Assembly: GCF_001999285.1 (NCBI RefSeq)
Contig: NZ_MLHN01000002.1
Span: 62,001-126,000 of the forward strand
DNA: 64,000 nucleotides
Direction: 5' to 3'
From: Rodentibacter genomosp. 1
GTDB lineage: Bacteria > Pseudomonadota > Gammaproteobacteria > Enterobacterales > Pasteurellaceae
Part shown: in pieces, positions 30,471 through 41,000 of the stretch
Position numbering within the stretch: position 1 is the first letter of the stretch
How the letters are laid out: every line of letters begins with the position of its first letter
Made by a program: the position numbers and the translations under genes
Notes under the pieces: generated by a model
What the model was told of the DNA's origin: nothing
What the model saw: the letters and a program-made list of their open reading frames with translations, nothing else
Databases searched by the model: none

Positions 30471-31478
30471 ATGAAAAAATCACGCAAAAAAATGACCGCA
30501 CTTTCTCATCCAAAAGCGGAAGCATTTAGTTTTGGCGAACCGATTCCAGTTTTAGACCGTTCGGAAATTTTAAATTATTTTGAGCCGGTGTTGATGTATC
30601 AAAAATATTACAATCCACCGATTAATTTAAGCTATCTCGCCAAGGCTATTAATGCTTCGTCCCATCACCAAAGTGCAATCACCGTGAAGAAAAACATTTT
30701 GCTTTCTACTTGCAAAACGACCGCACTTTTACCCCGCACCCAGTTAGAAAAATTGGTGCAGGATTATTTGGTTTTTGGTAATGCCTACGTTGAAATTAAA
30801 CGTAATCCTTTTGGTGAGGTGATCGCATTAAATGCACCACTGGCAAAATATATGCGGGTGGGTGTAGAGCAGGGTGTATTTTATCAGGTGGTGAATGGAT
30901 TTGATGAACACGAGTTTGCAAAAGGTTCGGTTTTCAATTTGGTTAATCCTGATGTGAATCAAGAAATTTATGGCGTGCCGGAATATTTGGCGGCATTACA
31001 ATCCGCCTTTTTAAATGAGAGTGCGACATTATTCCGCCGTAAATATTATCTCAACGGCGCACATGCGGGTTCGATTATGTATTTGACTGATCCCACTCAA
31101 AATAAAGATGATGTGGAAGCAATAAAAGAACAGCTCCGACAAACTAAAGGTACTGGTAATTTCAAAAATCTATTTGTATATATTCCAAACGGCAAGAAAG
31201 ACGGGTTACAAGTCATTCCGCTTTCCGATGCGGTGGCAAAAGATGAATTTCTTAATATAAAAAACACGAGCCGTGATGATGTGCTTGCAGCCCACCGAGT
31301 GCCGCCGCAACTGATGGGGATTATTCCGAATAATACCGGTGGTTTTGGTGACGTAGAAAAAGCGACTAAAGTGTTTTTCGTCAATGAGATTATTCCGCTA
31401 CAAGAGCGGTTAAAAGAAATTAATGCGATTGTAGGAAAAGAAGTCATCACTTTCAGCGAATACAAACTGTTTGAATAA
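30471..31478 (+). CDS. Q: Portal protein Q (P2 gpQ-like)
   Basis: A 335-residue portal. PVLDRSEILNYFEPVLMYQK, YYNPPINLSYLAKAINASSH, FGNAYVEIKRNPFGEV and VPPQLMGIIPNNTGGFGDVE are conserved in P2 gpQ. It forms the dodecameric ring through which DNA enters. It follows P after nine bases and is the last rightward prophage gene; a terminator follows at 31505. Confidence 0.93.
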   Translation: MKKSRKKMTALSHPKAEAFSFGEPIPVLDRSEILNYFEPVLMYQKYYNPPINLSYLAKAINASSHHQSAITVKKNILLSTCKTTALLPRTQLEKLVQDYLVFGNAYVEIKRNPFGEVIALNAPLAKYMRVGVEQGVFYQVVNGFDEHEFAKGSVFNLVNPDVNQEIYGVPEYLAALQSAFLNESATLFRRKYYLNGAHAGSIMYLTDPTQNKDDVEAIKEQLRQTKGTGNFKNLFVYIPNGKKDGLQVIPLSDAVAKDEFLNIKNTSRDDVLAAHRVPPQLMGIIPNNTGGFGDVEKATKVFFVNEIIPLQERLKEINAIVGKEVITFSEYKLFE

Positions 31479-31504
31479 AAACAGATCCTTTTAAAATAAA
31501 AATG

Positions 31505-31527
31505 CCCGTGCTTACCACGGGTTTTTT
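31505..31527 (+). terminator. Terminator after portal Q
   Basis: CCCGTG (31505-31510) and CACGGG (31516-31521) with a 5-base loop, followed by TTTTTT. It lies 27 bases after the Q stop. Confidence 0.88.
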
Positions 31528-31534
31528 ATTGCCA

Positions 31535-32128
31535 GAACAAAGCTGTTTTTTTCTCTAATTTATTTAATTCTGCCCCAGTTTATTATATCAAACCACCCCA
31601 TAACACAAAGGCGAAAACCTTATTTTTCCCTGATTTTCAACCACTTTCACGCACGAAAAATCGCAAGCAAACCTTCGCCACGCCCGCACACTAAATGTGT
31701 GGATTTCAACGCAAATTGCGATCCTTATTCAAGCCTTTTCAGATATAGTGCCTTTTAGATCCTTTTATTTAGATCTTTCAACGCAAACCAACGCAGAAAA
31801 ACGCAGTTTTTAGATCCTTTACTAAAAAGTTAGATCGTTTTAAAATTTTGGGTGCAATTTAGCGTGATTTTTTATAGGTTAAGATCTTGTTTTTATTGAA
31901 AATGGAAAAATGACCCTAGGCACCAAACAGAATTTAAACATAGAAAGCCGCTTTTACAGCGGCTTTTTTGTTGCCTAAAAATCCTTTATTTTCATTGAGT
32001 TGCAAATAAAATCAAAACTATTTACTGTATATAAAATTAGTGTTTAAATTTGCTTAAAGATATATGTCAATTATCAGGGTTGATCCTATCAACATCCTGT
32101 TTTAATCAAAACTCAGGATTATGACTTT
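31535..32128. other. Non-coding prophage border with GATC-containing repeats, cos-like
   Basis: No gene was found in about 590 bases next to Q, where P2-like genomes carry cos. GGCGAAAACC occurs at about 31610. Between 31755 and 31890 the motif TAGATC(C/T/G)TT recurs five times, intermixed with several AACGCA units. A short stem CACAC-5-GTGTG lies near 31690. A TrpR, tRNA or att core was not recognised. The arrangement resembles a terminase-binding/cos region, but the cut site cannot be defined here. A weak LexA-like box lies at 32025-32040. Confidence 0.45.
31945..31969. terminator. Stem-loop terminator at the prophage border
   Basis: AAGCCGCT and AGCGGCTT pair around TTTAC, followed by TTTTTTG on the plus strand and AAA-rich sequence on the other side. 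No intact gene ends here; it may be the terminator of a lost host or phage gene. Confidence 0.75.
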
Positions 32129-32538
32129 CGACAAGCTCGCTCATTGTTTGCTACCGAGTAAAAGTTGTTCATTGCGAATTTCTTGATTATTTTTACGATA
32201 ACGCACGACAATAACTTGCGGTAATACCTCGTTCCGTCGGTTGTGATTTAAATTGAGTAATCTGTACACCAACGGTTGATCGCCGTCACGGCACAAGCGG
32301 CAAGTTGTAGCAACAAAACGCTGTTGATTGGTCGATCAATCAACATTGAAATTAAACTGTCGTATTCCCGCCGTTGAATACGCGAGCCAATAGTAGTGAG
32401 TAAAATATCGGTGATGGATTGTTTGGTGTGCTCGCTTTCGTCAGCTAAGCTCTCACCAGTAAATCTATTCATTATTAAACTTTTGCATTTGTGGTTCTTG
32501 CTCTTTCGCCTTGGGCGATGTGGGCGTGATTTTGTAAA
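32129..32538 (-). pseudogene. Decayed second copy of the V/W/J baseplate junction
   Basis: The segment matches 15455-15882 almost base by base at both ends: the start of J, the whole of W and the last codons of V. Differences include an out-of-frame deletion near 32270 (CTTGGTTC-type bases lost) and several substitutions, so W here is broken; a 74-codon N-terminal frame (MNRFTGESLADESEHTKQSI) remains at 32248-32472. It is a relic of a related prophage, cut off on the right by an IS481 fragment. Confidence 0.85.
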
Positions 32539-32655
32539 CTAACGATAAAAGGCATTCCGACTCATTCCCATAATTTTACAGACTTGTGAGATATTGCCTA
32601 ATTTTTCAGCTAGATTAAGTAAGCCGGTTTTGTGTTTAATAAGAGGGTTGCTAGA
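32539..32655 (-). mobile_element. IS481-family transposase fragment (N-terminal)
   Basis: Read leftward from 32655 the frame encodes SSNPLIKHKTGLLNLAEKLG then NISQVCKIMGMSRNAFYR and stops. This is the N-terminal helix-turn-helix of IS481-type transposases (family usually GNVSQACKxMGxSRDTFYRY). The catalytic DDE part is missing and the phage-derived V/W/J remnant begins right after. Terminal inverted repeats were not identified. Confidence 0.7.
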
Positions 32656-32895
32656 ATAAAGCCAGAGCGTTTCCTTTCTGTTGAGATTGATTGGACATTC
32701 ATATTCTACACGGGAAACTCTCAGCTTCTATTATTGCGATTTGTCAGTCTGAGCTTCTACAAAGAATTTAAGCTCAAATTAATCGATAGAACGGGGACAG
32801 TCAGATTGGCTTTTATCTTCTACACAAAATCTTGTTTTCATTACCTTCAATATTTGATTGTAATAGATTTAGCTGCGCACAAAGTGCGGTTAAAT

Positions 32896-33255
32896 CTACG
32901 CCTGAATCAGCACATCGGCACTAATCCCCATTTGTTGGTGGATTTTACGGATCATATTGAGCGTTAATGGACGTGTACGATTAAAGACCTCATAAACTCG
33001 ATTTGGTTTTCCTATCGTGTTTTCCAAGTCTTTAATCGCCAAACCTTCTTGCTCCATTCTAAATTTAATTGCTTCAATTGGATCAGGCAAATCTACGGGA
33101 TAATGCTTCGCTTCATAGTGTTCAATTAAGGTGAGCATTACATCAAAAAAATCGGCTTCTTCTTGAGAAAAGTTTTCTTTATCAAAGAAAGGTTCAACCG
33201 TTTTTAAAGCGGCTTGATAGTCTTGTTCATTACGAATAGGTTTAATTTGATACAT
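32896..33255 (-). CDS. higA: HigA antitoxin
   Basis: A 119-residue protein beginning MYQIKPIRNEQDYQAALKTV with an N-terminal toxin-binding region and a C-terminal XRE helix-turn-helix (LAIKDLENTIGKPNRVYEVF with NRTRPLTLNMIRKIHQQM). Typical HigA of the HigBA type. It follows higB with nine bases between and probably represses the operon through the palindrome at 33601-33615. Confidence 0.88.
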   Translation of the reverse strand: MYQIKPIRNEQDYQAALKTVEPFFDKENFSQEEADFFDVMLTLIEHYEAKHYPVDLPDPIEAIKFRMEQEGLAIKDLENTIGKPNRVYEVFNRTRPLTLNMIRKIHQQMGISADVLIQA

Positions 33256-33263
33256 AGCATTCC

Positions 33264-33566
33264 CTAATTTAACTCAATTTCATTGACGTTGATTTTATCG
33301 TATTCGGTATGTATACTAATAAATTTGATATACACCGAACCAAACTGAAAGGCAATCGCTACAACTAATCGGTGATCATTGCCTTTTATATTAAACACAA
33401 CACGGCGATTTTTTAAAATACTAGCAGATTTATATTGCGCCTTAATTTCGTGTGCATTCTGCCAATTCGCTTTCCTCACTTCCGCAATCCACGCTTTGAG
33501 TGCTTGCTCTGCATCGGGGTGCTTTTCCCAATATGCAACAAGTGTAGAGATTGAAATAATCCGCAT
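33264..33566 (-). CDS. higB: HigB toxin (HigB-like mRNA interferase)
   Basis: A 100-residue protein starting MRIISISTLVAYWEKHPDAE with LKAWIAEVRKANWQNAHEIK, VFNIKGNDHRLVVAIAF and FISIHTEYDKIN, the signature of the HigB_toxin family. It cleaves mRNA at the ribosome. AAGGAA precedes the start. First of the two-gene operon at the prophage-host border; the second ribosome-dependent toxin in this window after the tail-region cassette, but of a different subfamily. Confidence 0.9.
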   Translation of the reverse strand: MRIISISTLVAYWEKHPDAEQALKAWIAEVRKANWQNAHEIKAQYKSASILKNRRVVFNIKGNDHRLVVAIAFQFGSVYIKFISIHTEYDKINVNEIELN

Positions 33567-33595
33567 CGTGTTTCCTTCATTTAACCTTTGAATAC

Positions 33596-33623
33596 ATCAT
33601 ATCCCAATTTGGGATGTTTGTAA
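33596..33623 (-). promoter_or_regulatory. higBA promoter with operator in the spacer
   Basis: On the minus strand TTACAA (33618-33623), 16 bases and TATGAT (33596-33601) form the promoter. The palindrome ATCCCAATTTGGGAT (33601-33615), arms of seven, fills the spacer and is the likely HigA operator. Confidence 0.75.
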
Positions 33624-33651
33624 CCCTTTTATTAACAACAACGAATCTTTT

Positions 33652-33825
33652 ATGGCAACATTCAACAAAATCTTAAACCCAATGTATTCAGCGATTGCTG
33701 CTTACAGTACACAAGAAGATGGTTCAATCAATGCCAAATATGTGATTGGTACCGGCACGGATAATGATGGCGTCGTCACAGATTTCACACCAATTATCAG
33801 TGAATATCCGATAAAAGTGCGGTAG
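33652..33825 (+). CDS. Orphan 57-codon ORF, possible gene fragment
   Basis: MATFNKILNPMYSAIAAYST and then a Gly/Asp/Thr-rich beta-like stretch (VIGTGTDNDGVVTDFTP), ending abruptly with a stop inside a USS (GTGCGGTAG). No ribosome-binding site is obvious. It lies between higBA and sohB and may be the beginning of a longer gene cut short, perhaps of phage origin. A hairpin terminator formed by the USS follows (33812-33840). Confidence 0.3.
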   Translation: MATFNKILNPMYSAIAAYSTQEDGSINAKYVIGTGTDNDGVVTDFTPIISEYPIKVR

Positions 33826-33957
33826 TTTTGCCGTACTTTTTCTTGGATAATTTAATCCTGTTACTTTGACTGAAAATAGAAAATTTTCTGTAAAAAAGTT
33901 AGGGCTTGAAGTGAGACTAAAGTACAATACACCGCCTATGATTTAGAGGAGACTGTT

Positions 33958-35016
33958 ATGTGGTCAGATATTTTAACTGGTTACAGTATTTTTATTTTGG
34001 AAATTTTGACAATTTTGTTGCTTATTGCAGCGATTGTCGTATTGATTATTTCTGCTCGTCAGCATAAGGTTGGTGTGCAAGGTGAGTTAGTTATTACGGA
34101 TCTATCTGAACATTTTGAAGATACGGTAAAACATTTACGTCATTTTCATTTATCAGAGGATGAATTGAAACAGCAGGAAAAGGCTGAAAAAAAGGAAGAA
34201 AAGCAAAAAGCGAAGTCATTGAAAGCGAGACTGAAGAAAGGTGGAGCGATTGAACCCCCGAAACCTTGTGTTTATGTTTTAGATTTTAAGGGGGATATTT
34301 CTGCTTCGCAAACAACCGCACTTCGTGAAGAGATTTCAGCCATTCTTCATGTCGCAAAGCCCGATGATGAAGTGTTACTGCGTTTAGAAAGCCCTGGAGG
34401 GGTCGTTCACGGATATGGTTTAGCAGCTTCTCAGCTGATGCGTTTAAAACAAAAGGGGATTAAACTTACCGTAGCTGTTGATAAAGTTGCTGCGAGTGGA
34501 GGATATATGATGGCTTGTGTGGCAGATAAAATTATTGCAGCACCTTTTGCAATTGTTGGGTCGATTGGTGTTGTTGCACAAATGCCAAATATTCATCGAT
34601 TATTGAAAAAATACGATGTTGATGTGGATGTGATGACGGCTGGAGAGTTTAAACGAACAATGACGGTACTGGGTGAAAATACGGAGAAAGGAAAACAAAA
34701 ATTTCAGCAAGAATTAGAAGAAACCCATCAATTGTTTAAACAATTTGTGCAGCAAAACCGACCGCACTTGGATATTGATCAAGTTTCGACCGGAGAACAT
34801 TGGTTTGGAACTCAAGCTCTAGAATTAGCCCTAATTGATGGTGTTTCGACTAGTGATGATCTTTTACTTGAAGCGATGAAAGATAAATCGGTAGTGGGTA
34901 TCACATACAAAGTAAAGAAACCGTTGCTACAGAAGTTGGGGCAGCAAGTGGAAGAAGGAGCAGATAGCTTGATTCAGCGTTATATGTATAAAAATTCTAG
35001 AGAGTTTATCCATTAA
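33958..35016 (+). CDS. sohB: Inner-membrane peptidase SohB (S49 family)
   Basis: A 352-residue protein with an N-terminal membrane segment (about 8-33), a charged lysine/glutamate linker (about 60-100), and an S49 domain. VAASGGYMMACVADKIIAAP holds the nucleophilic serine; about 50 residues on GEFKRTMTVLGENTEKGKQK holds the lysine of the Ser-Lys dyad. Homologous to signal-peptide peptidase-like SohB of E. coli, a periplasmic-facing protease. AGAGGAG precedes the start. First intact host gene right of the prophage border. Confidence 0.93.
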   Translation: MWSDILTGYSIFILEILTILLLIAAIVVLIISARQHKVGVQGELVITDLSEHFEDTVKHLRHFHLSEDELKQQEKAEKKEEKQKAKSLKARLKKGGAIEPPKPCVYVLDFKGDISASQTTALREEISAILHVAKPDDEVLLRLESPGGVVHGYGLAASQLMRLKQKGIKLTVAVDKVAASGGYMMACVADKIIAAPFAIVGSIGVVAQMPNIHRLLKKYDVDVDVMTAGEFKRTMTVLGENTEKGKQKFQQELEETHQLFKQFVQQNRPHLDIDQVSTGEHWFGTQALELALIDGVSTSDDLLLEAMKDKSVVGITYKVKKPLLQKLGQQVEEGADSLIQRYMYKNSREFIH

Positions 35017-35228
35017 TTTCTTGAGTTTACATTTCCGTTCTTCATAATAAATAGCATTGTAAATAAGAGAGTTTAGCTTAGTATTAATATTTACAAAATG
35101 AATTTTTGCTATTAGTATTAGCGGACATACGAATCTTTGATGACTTTCTATACATGAGATTTGTAAGGTTTAGTTTTATCTCTTCTTGATTATATTAGAG
35201 GAGACCTTGAACTGTAGAAGGTAAACAC

Positions 35229-36092
35229 ATGAATAAATTATCCCAAGTTTTATTATCAATGACAGCAGTTATAACTATATCTGCTTGTGGCAACTTAAGT
35301 AAAATTACACCAGAAGGTACACCGGAATATAAGAATGTTGATGGAGTTCAAGTTCCGCAACTTGTATGGCCAAAAATTGATGAGTCGGGTTTCAACCATG
35401 ATGGTAGCCAATTCGGTTCATGGCCAAATTGGGATAACGTACGGATGATTGAACGTGGCATGAATAAAGAACAGTTATACAATTTGATTGGACGTCCACA
35501 TTTCTCAGAGGGATTATATGGTGTAAAAGAATGGGATTATGCCTTTAACTACCGTGAAAATGGGGTGCATAAAATTTGTCAGTACAAAATTTTATTTGAT
35601 AAGAACTACAATGCCCAAAGTTTCTTTTGGTATCCAAACGGATGTAATGGTAACTTTGCTTACACTTTAAGTGGCGATTTCTTGTTTGACTTTGATAAAG
35701 ATGTATTAACACCACGCGGTCAAGAGGTGGTTGATAATATCGCAGCTCATTTAAAATCATCAGATGCTAAGGAAGTTAAAGTTGCAGGTTATACAGACCG
35801 TTTAGGATCTGATGCGTATAATATGGGGCTTTCCCAACGTCGTGCGAACCGTGTTAAAGCTCGTTTAGTTGAAGATGGTGTCGTTGCACAAATCACTGCG
35901 ATTGGTTATGGTAAGAATCCACAGGTTAAAGCTTGTGAGGGGGTTCGTCATGCTAGTCAAGAAGAAAAAGATTGTTTACGTCCTAACCGTCGTGTAGAGA
36001 TTACTGCTTCCAGTTCTGTGTTGAAGTTACATCAAGAAGTGGGGAAAATGAACGGTGGTACACAAGGTCCAACACCACTTTATCAAAAGTAG
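35229..36092 (+). CDS. OmpA-family outer-membrane lipoprotein
   Basis: A 287-residue lipoprotein (signal with TISAC lipobox, Cys20). Residues about 70-130 (NVRMIERGMNKEQLYNLIGR and PHFSEG) resemble a BamE/SmpA-like fold; residues about 160-262 are an OmpA C-terminal peptidoglycan-binding domain (DFDKDVLTPRGQEVVDNIAA, GYTDRLGSDAYNMGLSQRRA, RPNRRVEI). It likely ties the outer membrane to the cell wall. A single gene with its own terminator. The 212-base gap before it shows no gene. Confidence 0.88.
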   Translation: MNKLSQVLLSMTAVITISACGNLSKITPEGTPEYKNVDGVQVPQLVWPKIDESGFNHDGSQFGSWPNWDNVRMIERGMNKEQLYNLIGRPHFSEGLYGVKEWDYAFNYRENGVHKICQYKILFDKNYNAQSFFWYPNGCNGNFAYTLSGDFLFDFDKDVLTPRGQEVVDNIAAHLKSSDAKEVKVAGYTDRLGSDAYNMGLSQRRANRVKARLVEDGVVAQITAIGYGKNPQVKACEGVRHASQEEKDCLRPNRRVEITASSSVLKLHQEVGKMNGGTQGPTPLYQK

Positions 36093-36102
36093 TTTTTGAG
36101 TG

Positions 36103-36136
36103 AAAAATAGCATAACCTAGGGTTATGCTATTTTTT
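36103..36136. terminator. Bidirectional terminator
   Basis: AAAAATAGCATAACC and GGTTATGCTATTTTTT form a perfect long stem with a 3-base loop between the convergent lipoprotein and kinase-like genes. Confidence 0.9.
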
Positions 36137-36145
36137 ATGTGTAGA

Positions 36146-37010
36146 TTAATTTTCCATGATTTTGGTGAGTGTGGTTTGGGTAAGATGAATGTAATTACCT
36201 AAGAAACGATGGCTGAAATTGAGTAAATAATAAAGTTGATAAATTAGTTTTCTTTTTTCATATCCTTGCCAATCTATGGCAAAAGTGCGGTCATAATTGA
36301 TATAGAATTTTTCAGGGAAGGGTTCAAAAAGCTCGGTAAAAGCAAGATCACACTCTTTATCTCCCCAGTAACACGCTGGATCATAAGTGAATGTTTGATT
36401 GTTTACGATGCAAACATTTTCAACCCATAGATTTCCATGTAAAAGAGAGGGCTTTGGATTATGTTTTGCCAGTTTTTGTGAAATAAGGTAAACGATTTGG
36501 TCAATATTTCCAAAATTTAATCCTTTGTCTTTACACAATTGTAACTGCCAGCCAATGCGTTGCTCACTAAAAAATGTTGCCCAATTGGCGTGCCATTTAT
36601 TCGGTTGATATTCCGGACCAAGCCAAGTATCAAAAATCTAATCCGTAACATTTTGTGCCAGAGATTTGGTGTAGTTGGGCTAATTGGTTACCAAATTCCT
36701 CAGTAAGTGAAGATTGTTGTTTGATATTGAGTGATTCTAAAAGTAAAAAACTATGGTTTTGTGAGCATCCTACCCCGTAAACTATGGGAAGGTTAAGTGC
36801 GGTCGTTTTTCGTAACATTTCAAGTTGATCGGCTTCTGCTCGAAACATTGAGCGATAGGATTTTTCATTGATTTTGACAAAAACAGGCTGAATCCCATCA
36901 TTAATCATCCAAGTTTCATTCATTTCTCCACAATGGATATGTTTCTTTTCCTTAAGTGAGTAATAAGCACCAAATTGATCAGCAAATACCTGAGAAATGG
37001 ATTTCCACAT
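36146..37010 (-). pseudogene. Fructosamine kinase-family gene split by a one-base frameshift
   Basis: Two frames together make one fructosamine/ketosamine-3-kinase-like protein of about 287 residues. The first (start 37010, with AGGGGG upstream) has the N-lobe (CGEMNETWMINDGIQPVFVK) and ends with KCYGLDF at 36640. The second continues with DTWLGPEYQPNKWHANW and holds the catalytic region HGNLWVENV and YDPACYWGDKECDLAFTELF. An extra base in the run of five A (36632-36636) causes the break. It may be a true pseudogene, a slippery phase-variable tract or a read error; the rest is intact. Confidence 0.85.
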
Positions 37011-37190
37011 AGCAACCCCCTAGATTTAATACTTCCCCCCATTCTAAGAGAATTTTTAAAGATTACTGTGATATAGCTCAAAGTTTTATAAATTTTATTC
37101 AATGCGTCGATAATAGATAAAACATCCCTTGATTCTAAATAAAAAGGTGATTTTTTAATTCGTTGGTATTATTATTAACGCCGTTTTTAA

Positions 37191-38207
<1,017 letters not shown>

Positions 38208-38259
38208 ACTACTTTTTAGATATGAGATAAAACAACGAAATTTTAAGGGATAAAAAATA

Positions 38260-40647
38260 ATGAAATTTAGTGAACAGTGGGTAAGAGAATGGGTTAATCC
38301 AAGCATTTCTACAGAACAATTATGTGATCAAATAACAATGCTTGGGTTAGAAGTGGATAGTGTAGAAAAAGTTGCGGGTGATTTTACCAATGTCGTGATT
38401 GGAGAGGTGGTAGAATGTGCCCAACATCCCGATGCCGATAAATTGCGTGTCACTAAAGTCAATGTGGGTTCGGATCGATTGTTAGATATCGTGTGTGGTG
38501 CACCAAATTGCCGTCAAGGTTTGAAAGTGGCCTGTGCAATTGAAGGAGCGGTATTACCGGGAGACTTCAAAATTAAGAAAACAAAATTGCGTGGTCAACC
38601 TTCAGAAGGTATGCTTTGTTCGTTCTCTGAATTAGGCATTGATGTTGAGGCGGAGGGAATTATTGAATTACCTTTGGATGCGCCTATTGGTCAAAATCTA
38701 CGTGATTACTTAAATCTAGAAGATCAAACAATTGAGATTAGTTTAACGCCAAATCGTGCAGATTGTTTAAGTATCGCTGGGATTGCCCGTGAAATTGGTG
38801 TGGTGAATAAACTTCCGGTAAATCAACCGCACTTTGAAGTCGTTCCGGCAACCATTTCAGAGAAAGTTGAAATTGATGTGGCCGAGCAAGAAGCCTGCCC
38901 CCGTTATTTATTACGTGTGGTGAAAAATGTCAATGTCAATGCCTCATCTCCAATTTGGATGCAAGAAAAATTGCGTCGTTGTGGTATTCGTTCTATTGAT
39001 CCCATTGTCGATATTACCAACTATATTTTGCTTGAGTTAGGCCAGCCAATGCATGCTTTTGATGCAGCAAAAGTAAAACAGCCGGTGCAAGTTCGCTTTG
39101 CCAAAGAAGGGGAAGAGCTACTTTTACTTGATGGTTCCACCGCAAAATTGCAATCCAACACATTGCTTATTGCCGATCAAAATGGTCCGCTCGCTATGGC
39201 AGGGATTTTTGGTGGTCAAACAAGTGGTGTCACTTCCGAAACCAAAGATGTGATTTTGGAAGCCGCCTTTTTTGCGCCATTAGCGATAGCCGGTCGAGCA
39301 AGACAATATGGGTTACACACTGATGCCTCACACCGTTTTGAACGAGGCGTTGATTTTGAATTAGCACGTCAAGCTATGGAGCGCGCAACTGCATTATTAC
39401 TTGAAATTTGCGGTGGTCAAGCAGGCGAAATCAATGAGGTTGTGAACGAAGATTTTTTACCTAGATTGAGTAAGATTCAACTTCGTCGTGAAAAATTAGA
39501 TGCTTTACTCGGGCATCACATTGAAACGGATACGATCACCGATATTTTTAATCGCCTTGGTTTTAATGTGCAATATGAGAATGATATATGGACGGTGACT
39601 TCAACCAGTTGGCGTTTTGATATTGAAATTGAAGAAGATTTGATTGAGGAAGTGGCTCGTATTTATGGTTATAACAGCATTCCGAATCATGCCCCACTTG
39701 CTCATTTACGGATGCGTGAACACAAAGAAGTAGATTTAGATTTAAATCGAATTAAAACGGCTCTTGTCGATGCTGACTATCAAGAAGCGATTACCTATAG
39801 CTTTGTTGATCCTAAAATTCAAGGATTATTACACCCTAATCAAGAAGCATTAGAATTGCCAAATCCAATTTCCGTTGAAATGTCCGCTATGCGGGTTTCG
39901 TTGTTAAGTGGATTGCTCGGTGCGGTATTATACAATCAGAATCGTCAACAAAATCGGGTTCGTTTATTTGAAACCGGGTTACGTTTCATTCCTGATACCG
40001 AGGCTGAATTTGGCGTACGTCAGGAATTCGTATTAAGTGCAGTGATAAGCGGTTCGGTTAACAATGAAAGTTGGAACACGAAATCAGAAGCGGTGGATTT
40101 CTTCGATTTAAAAGGTGATCTAGAAAGTCTTCTCTCTTTAACCGGCATTGGAAAAAAAGTACGTTTTGTGGCAAAAATGTATGATGCACTACACCCGGGA
40201 CAATCGGCAGCTATTGAATTAGACGGTAAAGAAATTGGTTTTATTGGCACCATTCATCCATCTATCTCTCAAAAATTAGGGCTAAATGGAAAAGTTGTGG
40301 TATTTGAAATTTTATGGAACGCAATAGCAAATCGGACTGTTGTACAAGCGAAAGAAGTTTCAAAATTCCCGGCTAACCGTCGTGATTTAGCTCTGGTTGT
40401 TTCTGATGAAATTGCCGCTGGCGATGTGATTGAAGTCTGCAAACAGGTAGGCGGAGAGAAACTTATTCAAGTGAATTTATTTGATGTGTATAAAGGTATT
40501 GGGGTGCCAAGTGGTGCTAAAAGCCTTGCGATTAGTTTAATCATCCAAGACAATGAAAAAACCTTGGAAGATGATGAAATTAATAAGGTGGTCTCGGCAA
40601 TATTAGATGAGGTTAAACAACGTTTTAACGCGGAATTAAGGGAGTAA
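38260..40647 (+). CDS. pheT: Phenylalanyl-tRNA synthetase beta subunit
   Basis: 795 residues in the usual order: tRNA-binding OB fold (about 40-148; [20 protein letters not shown]), B3/B4 editing domain (about 210-390; [20 protein letters not shown]), B5 DNA-binding-like domain (about 400-475), catalytic-like core, and C-terminal anticodon-binding FDX-ACB domain (about 700-795; [20 protein letters not shown]). Located 52 bases after pheS, five bases before ihfA. Confidence 0.97.
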   Translation: MKFSEQWVREWVNPSISTEQLCDQITMLGLEVDSVEKVAGDFTNVVIGEVVECAQHPDADKLRVTKVNVGSDRLLDIVCGAPNCRQGLKVACAIEGAVLPGDFKIKKTKLRGQPSEGMLCSFSELGIDVEAEGIIELPLDAPIGQNLRDYLNLEDQTIEISLTPNRADCLSIAGIAREIGVVNKLPVNQPHFEVVPATISEKVEIDVAEQEACPRYLLRVVKNVNVNASSPIWMQEKLRRCGIRSIDPIVDITNYILLELGQPMHAFDAAKVKQPVQVRFAKEGEELLLLDGSTAKLQSNTLLIADQNGPLAMAGIFGGQTSGVTSETKDVILEAAFFAPLAIAGRARQYGLHTDASHRFERGVDFELARQAMERATALLLEICGGQAGEINEVVNEDFLPRLSKIQLRREKLDALLGHHIETDTITDIFNRLGFNVQYENDIWTVTSTSWRFDIEIEEDLIEEVARIYGYNSIPNHAPLAHLRMREHKEVDLDLNRIKTALVDADYQEAITYSFVDPKIQGLLHPNQEALELPNPISVEMSAMRVSLLSGLLGAVLYNQNRQQNRVRLFETGLRFIPDTEAEFGVRQEFVLSAVISGSVNNESWNTKSEAVDFFDLKGDLESLLSLTGIGKKVRFVAKMYDALHPGQSAAIELDGKEIGFIGTIHPSISQKLGLNGKVVVFEILWNAIANRTVVQAKEVSKFPANRRDLALVVSDEIAAGDVIEVCKQVGGEKLIQVNLFDVYKGIGVPSGAKSLAISLIIQDNEKTLEDDEINKVVSAILDEVKQRFNAELRE

Positions 40648-40652
40648 ATTTT

Positions 40653-40949
40653 ATGACACTGACAAAGATTGATATTACCGAATTTTTAATTGAAAAATAT
40701 CAATTGCAAAAGTTAGAAGCTAAGCGCTTAGTGGATAATTTCTTTGAAGAAATTCGTTTATCTCTTGAAGCGGGTAACGATGTTAAATTATCAGGATTTG
40801 GTAATTTTGAATTGCGTGATAAAGCTTCCCGTCCGGGACGCAATCCAAAAACAGGGGAAAGTATCCCTGTTTCAGCTCGTCGTGTTGTTGCATTTAAACC
40901 GGGGCAAAAATTGCGTGCAAGAGTAGAAAAAGCTAAGCTGAGTCAGTAA
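40653..40949 (+). CDS. ihfA: Integration host factor alpha subunit
   Basis: 98 residues of the HU/IHF family: [10 protein letters not shown]-like start ([20 protein letters not shown]), the DNA-bending arm with [20 protein letters not shown], where the intercalating proline lies. With IhfB it bends DNA for recombination, phage integration and transcription. Third gene of pheST-ihfA as in E. coli. Confidence 0.96.
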   Translation: MTLTKIDITEFLIEKYQLQKLEAKRLVDNFFEEIRLSLEAGNDVKLSGFGNFELRDKASRPGRNPKTGESIPVSARRVVAFKPGQKLRARVEKAKLSQ

Positions 40950-40954
40950 TAGAG

Positions 40955-40984
40955 AAAAAGTGCGGTATTTAAGCGCACTTTTTT
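40955..40984 (+). terminator. Terminator after ihfA, containing a USS
   Basis: AAAAAGTGC and GCACTTTTTT form a stem with an uptake signal in the left arm and a T-run at the end, directly after the ihfA stop. Confidence 0.85.
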
Positions 40985-41000
40985 GTTTGAGAGATAAAAA

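Noticed and set aside
31755-31890. CRISPR array
   Set aside because: The repeated units are 9-10 bases and irregularly spaced, without spacers of constant length.
32025-32040. LexA box (CTG-10-TAG)
   Set aside because: One deviation in the essential CAG half and no gene start nearby; AT-rich sequence makes such matches frequent.
31535-32128. tRNA or tmRNA attachment site at the prophage right end
   Set aside because: No cloverleaf, T-loop or CCA end could be read on either strand; no duplicated core is visible because the left end is outside the window.
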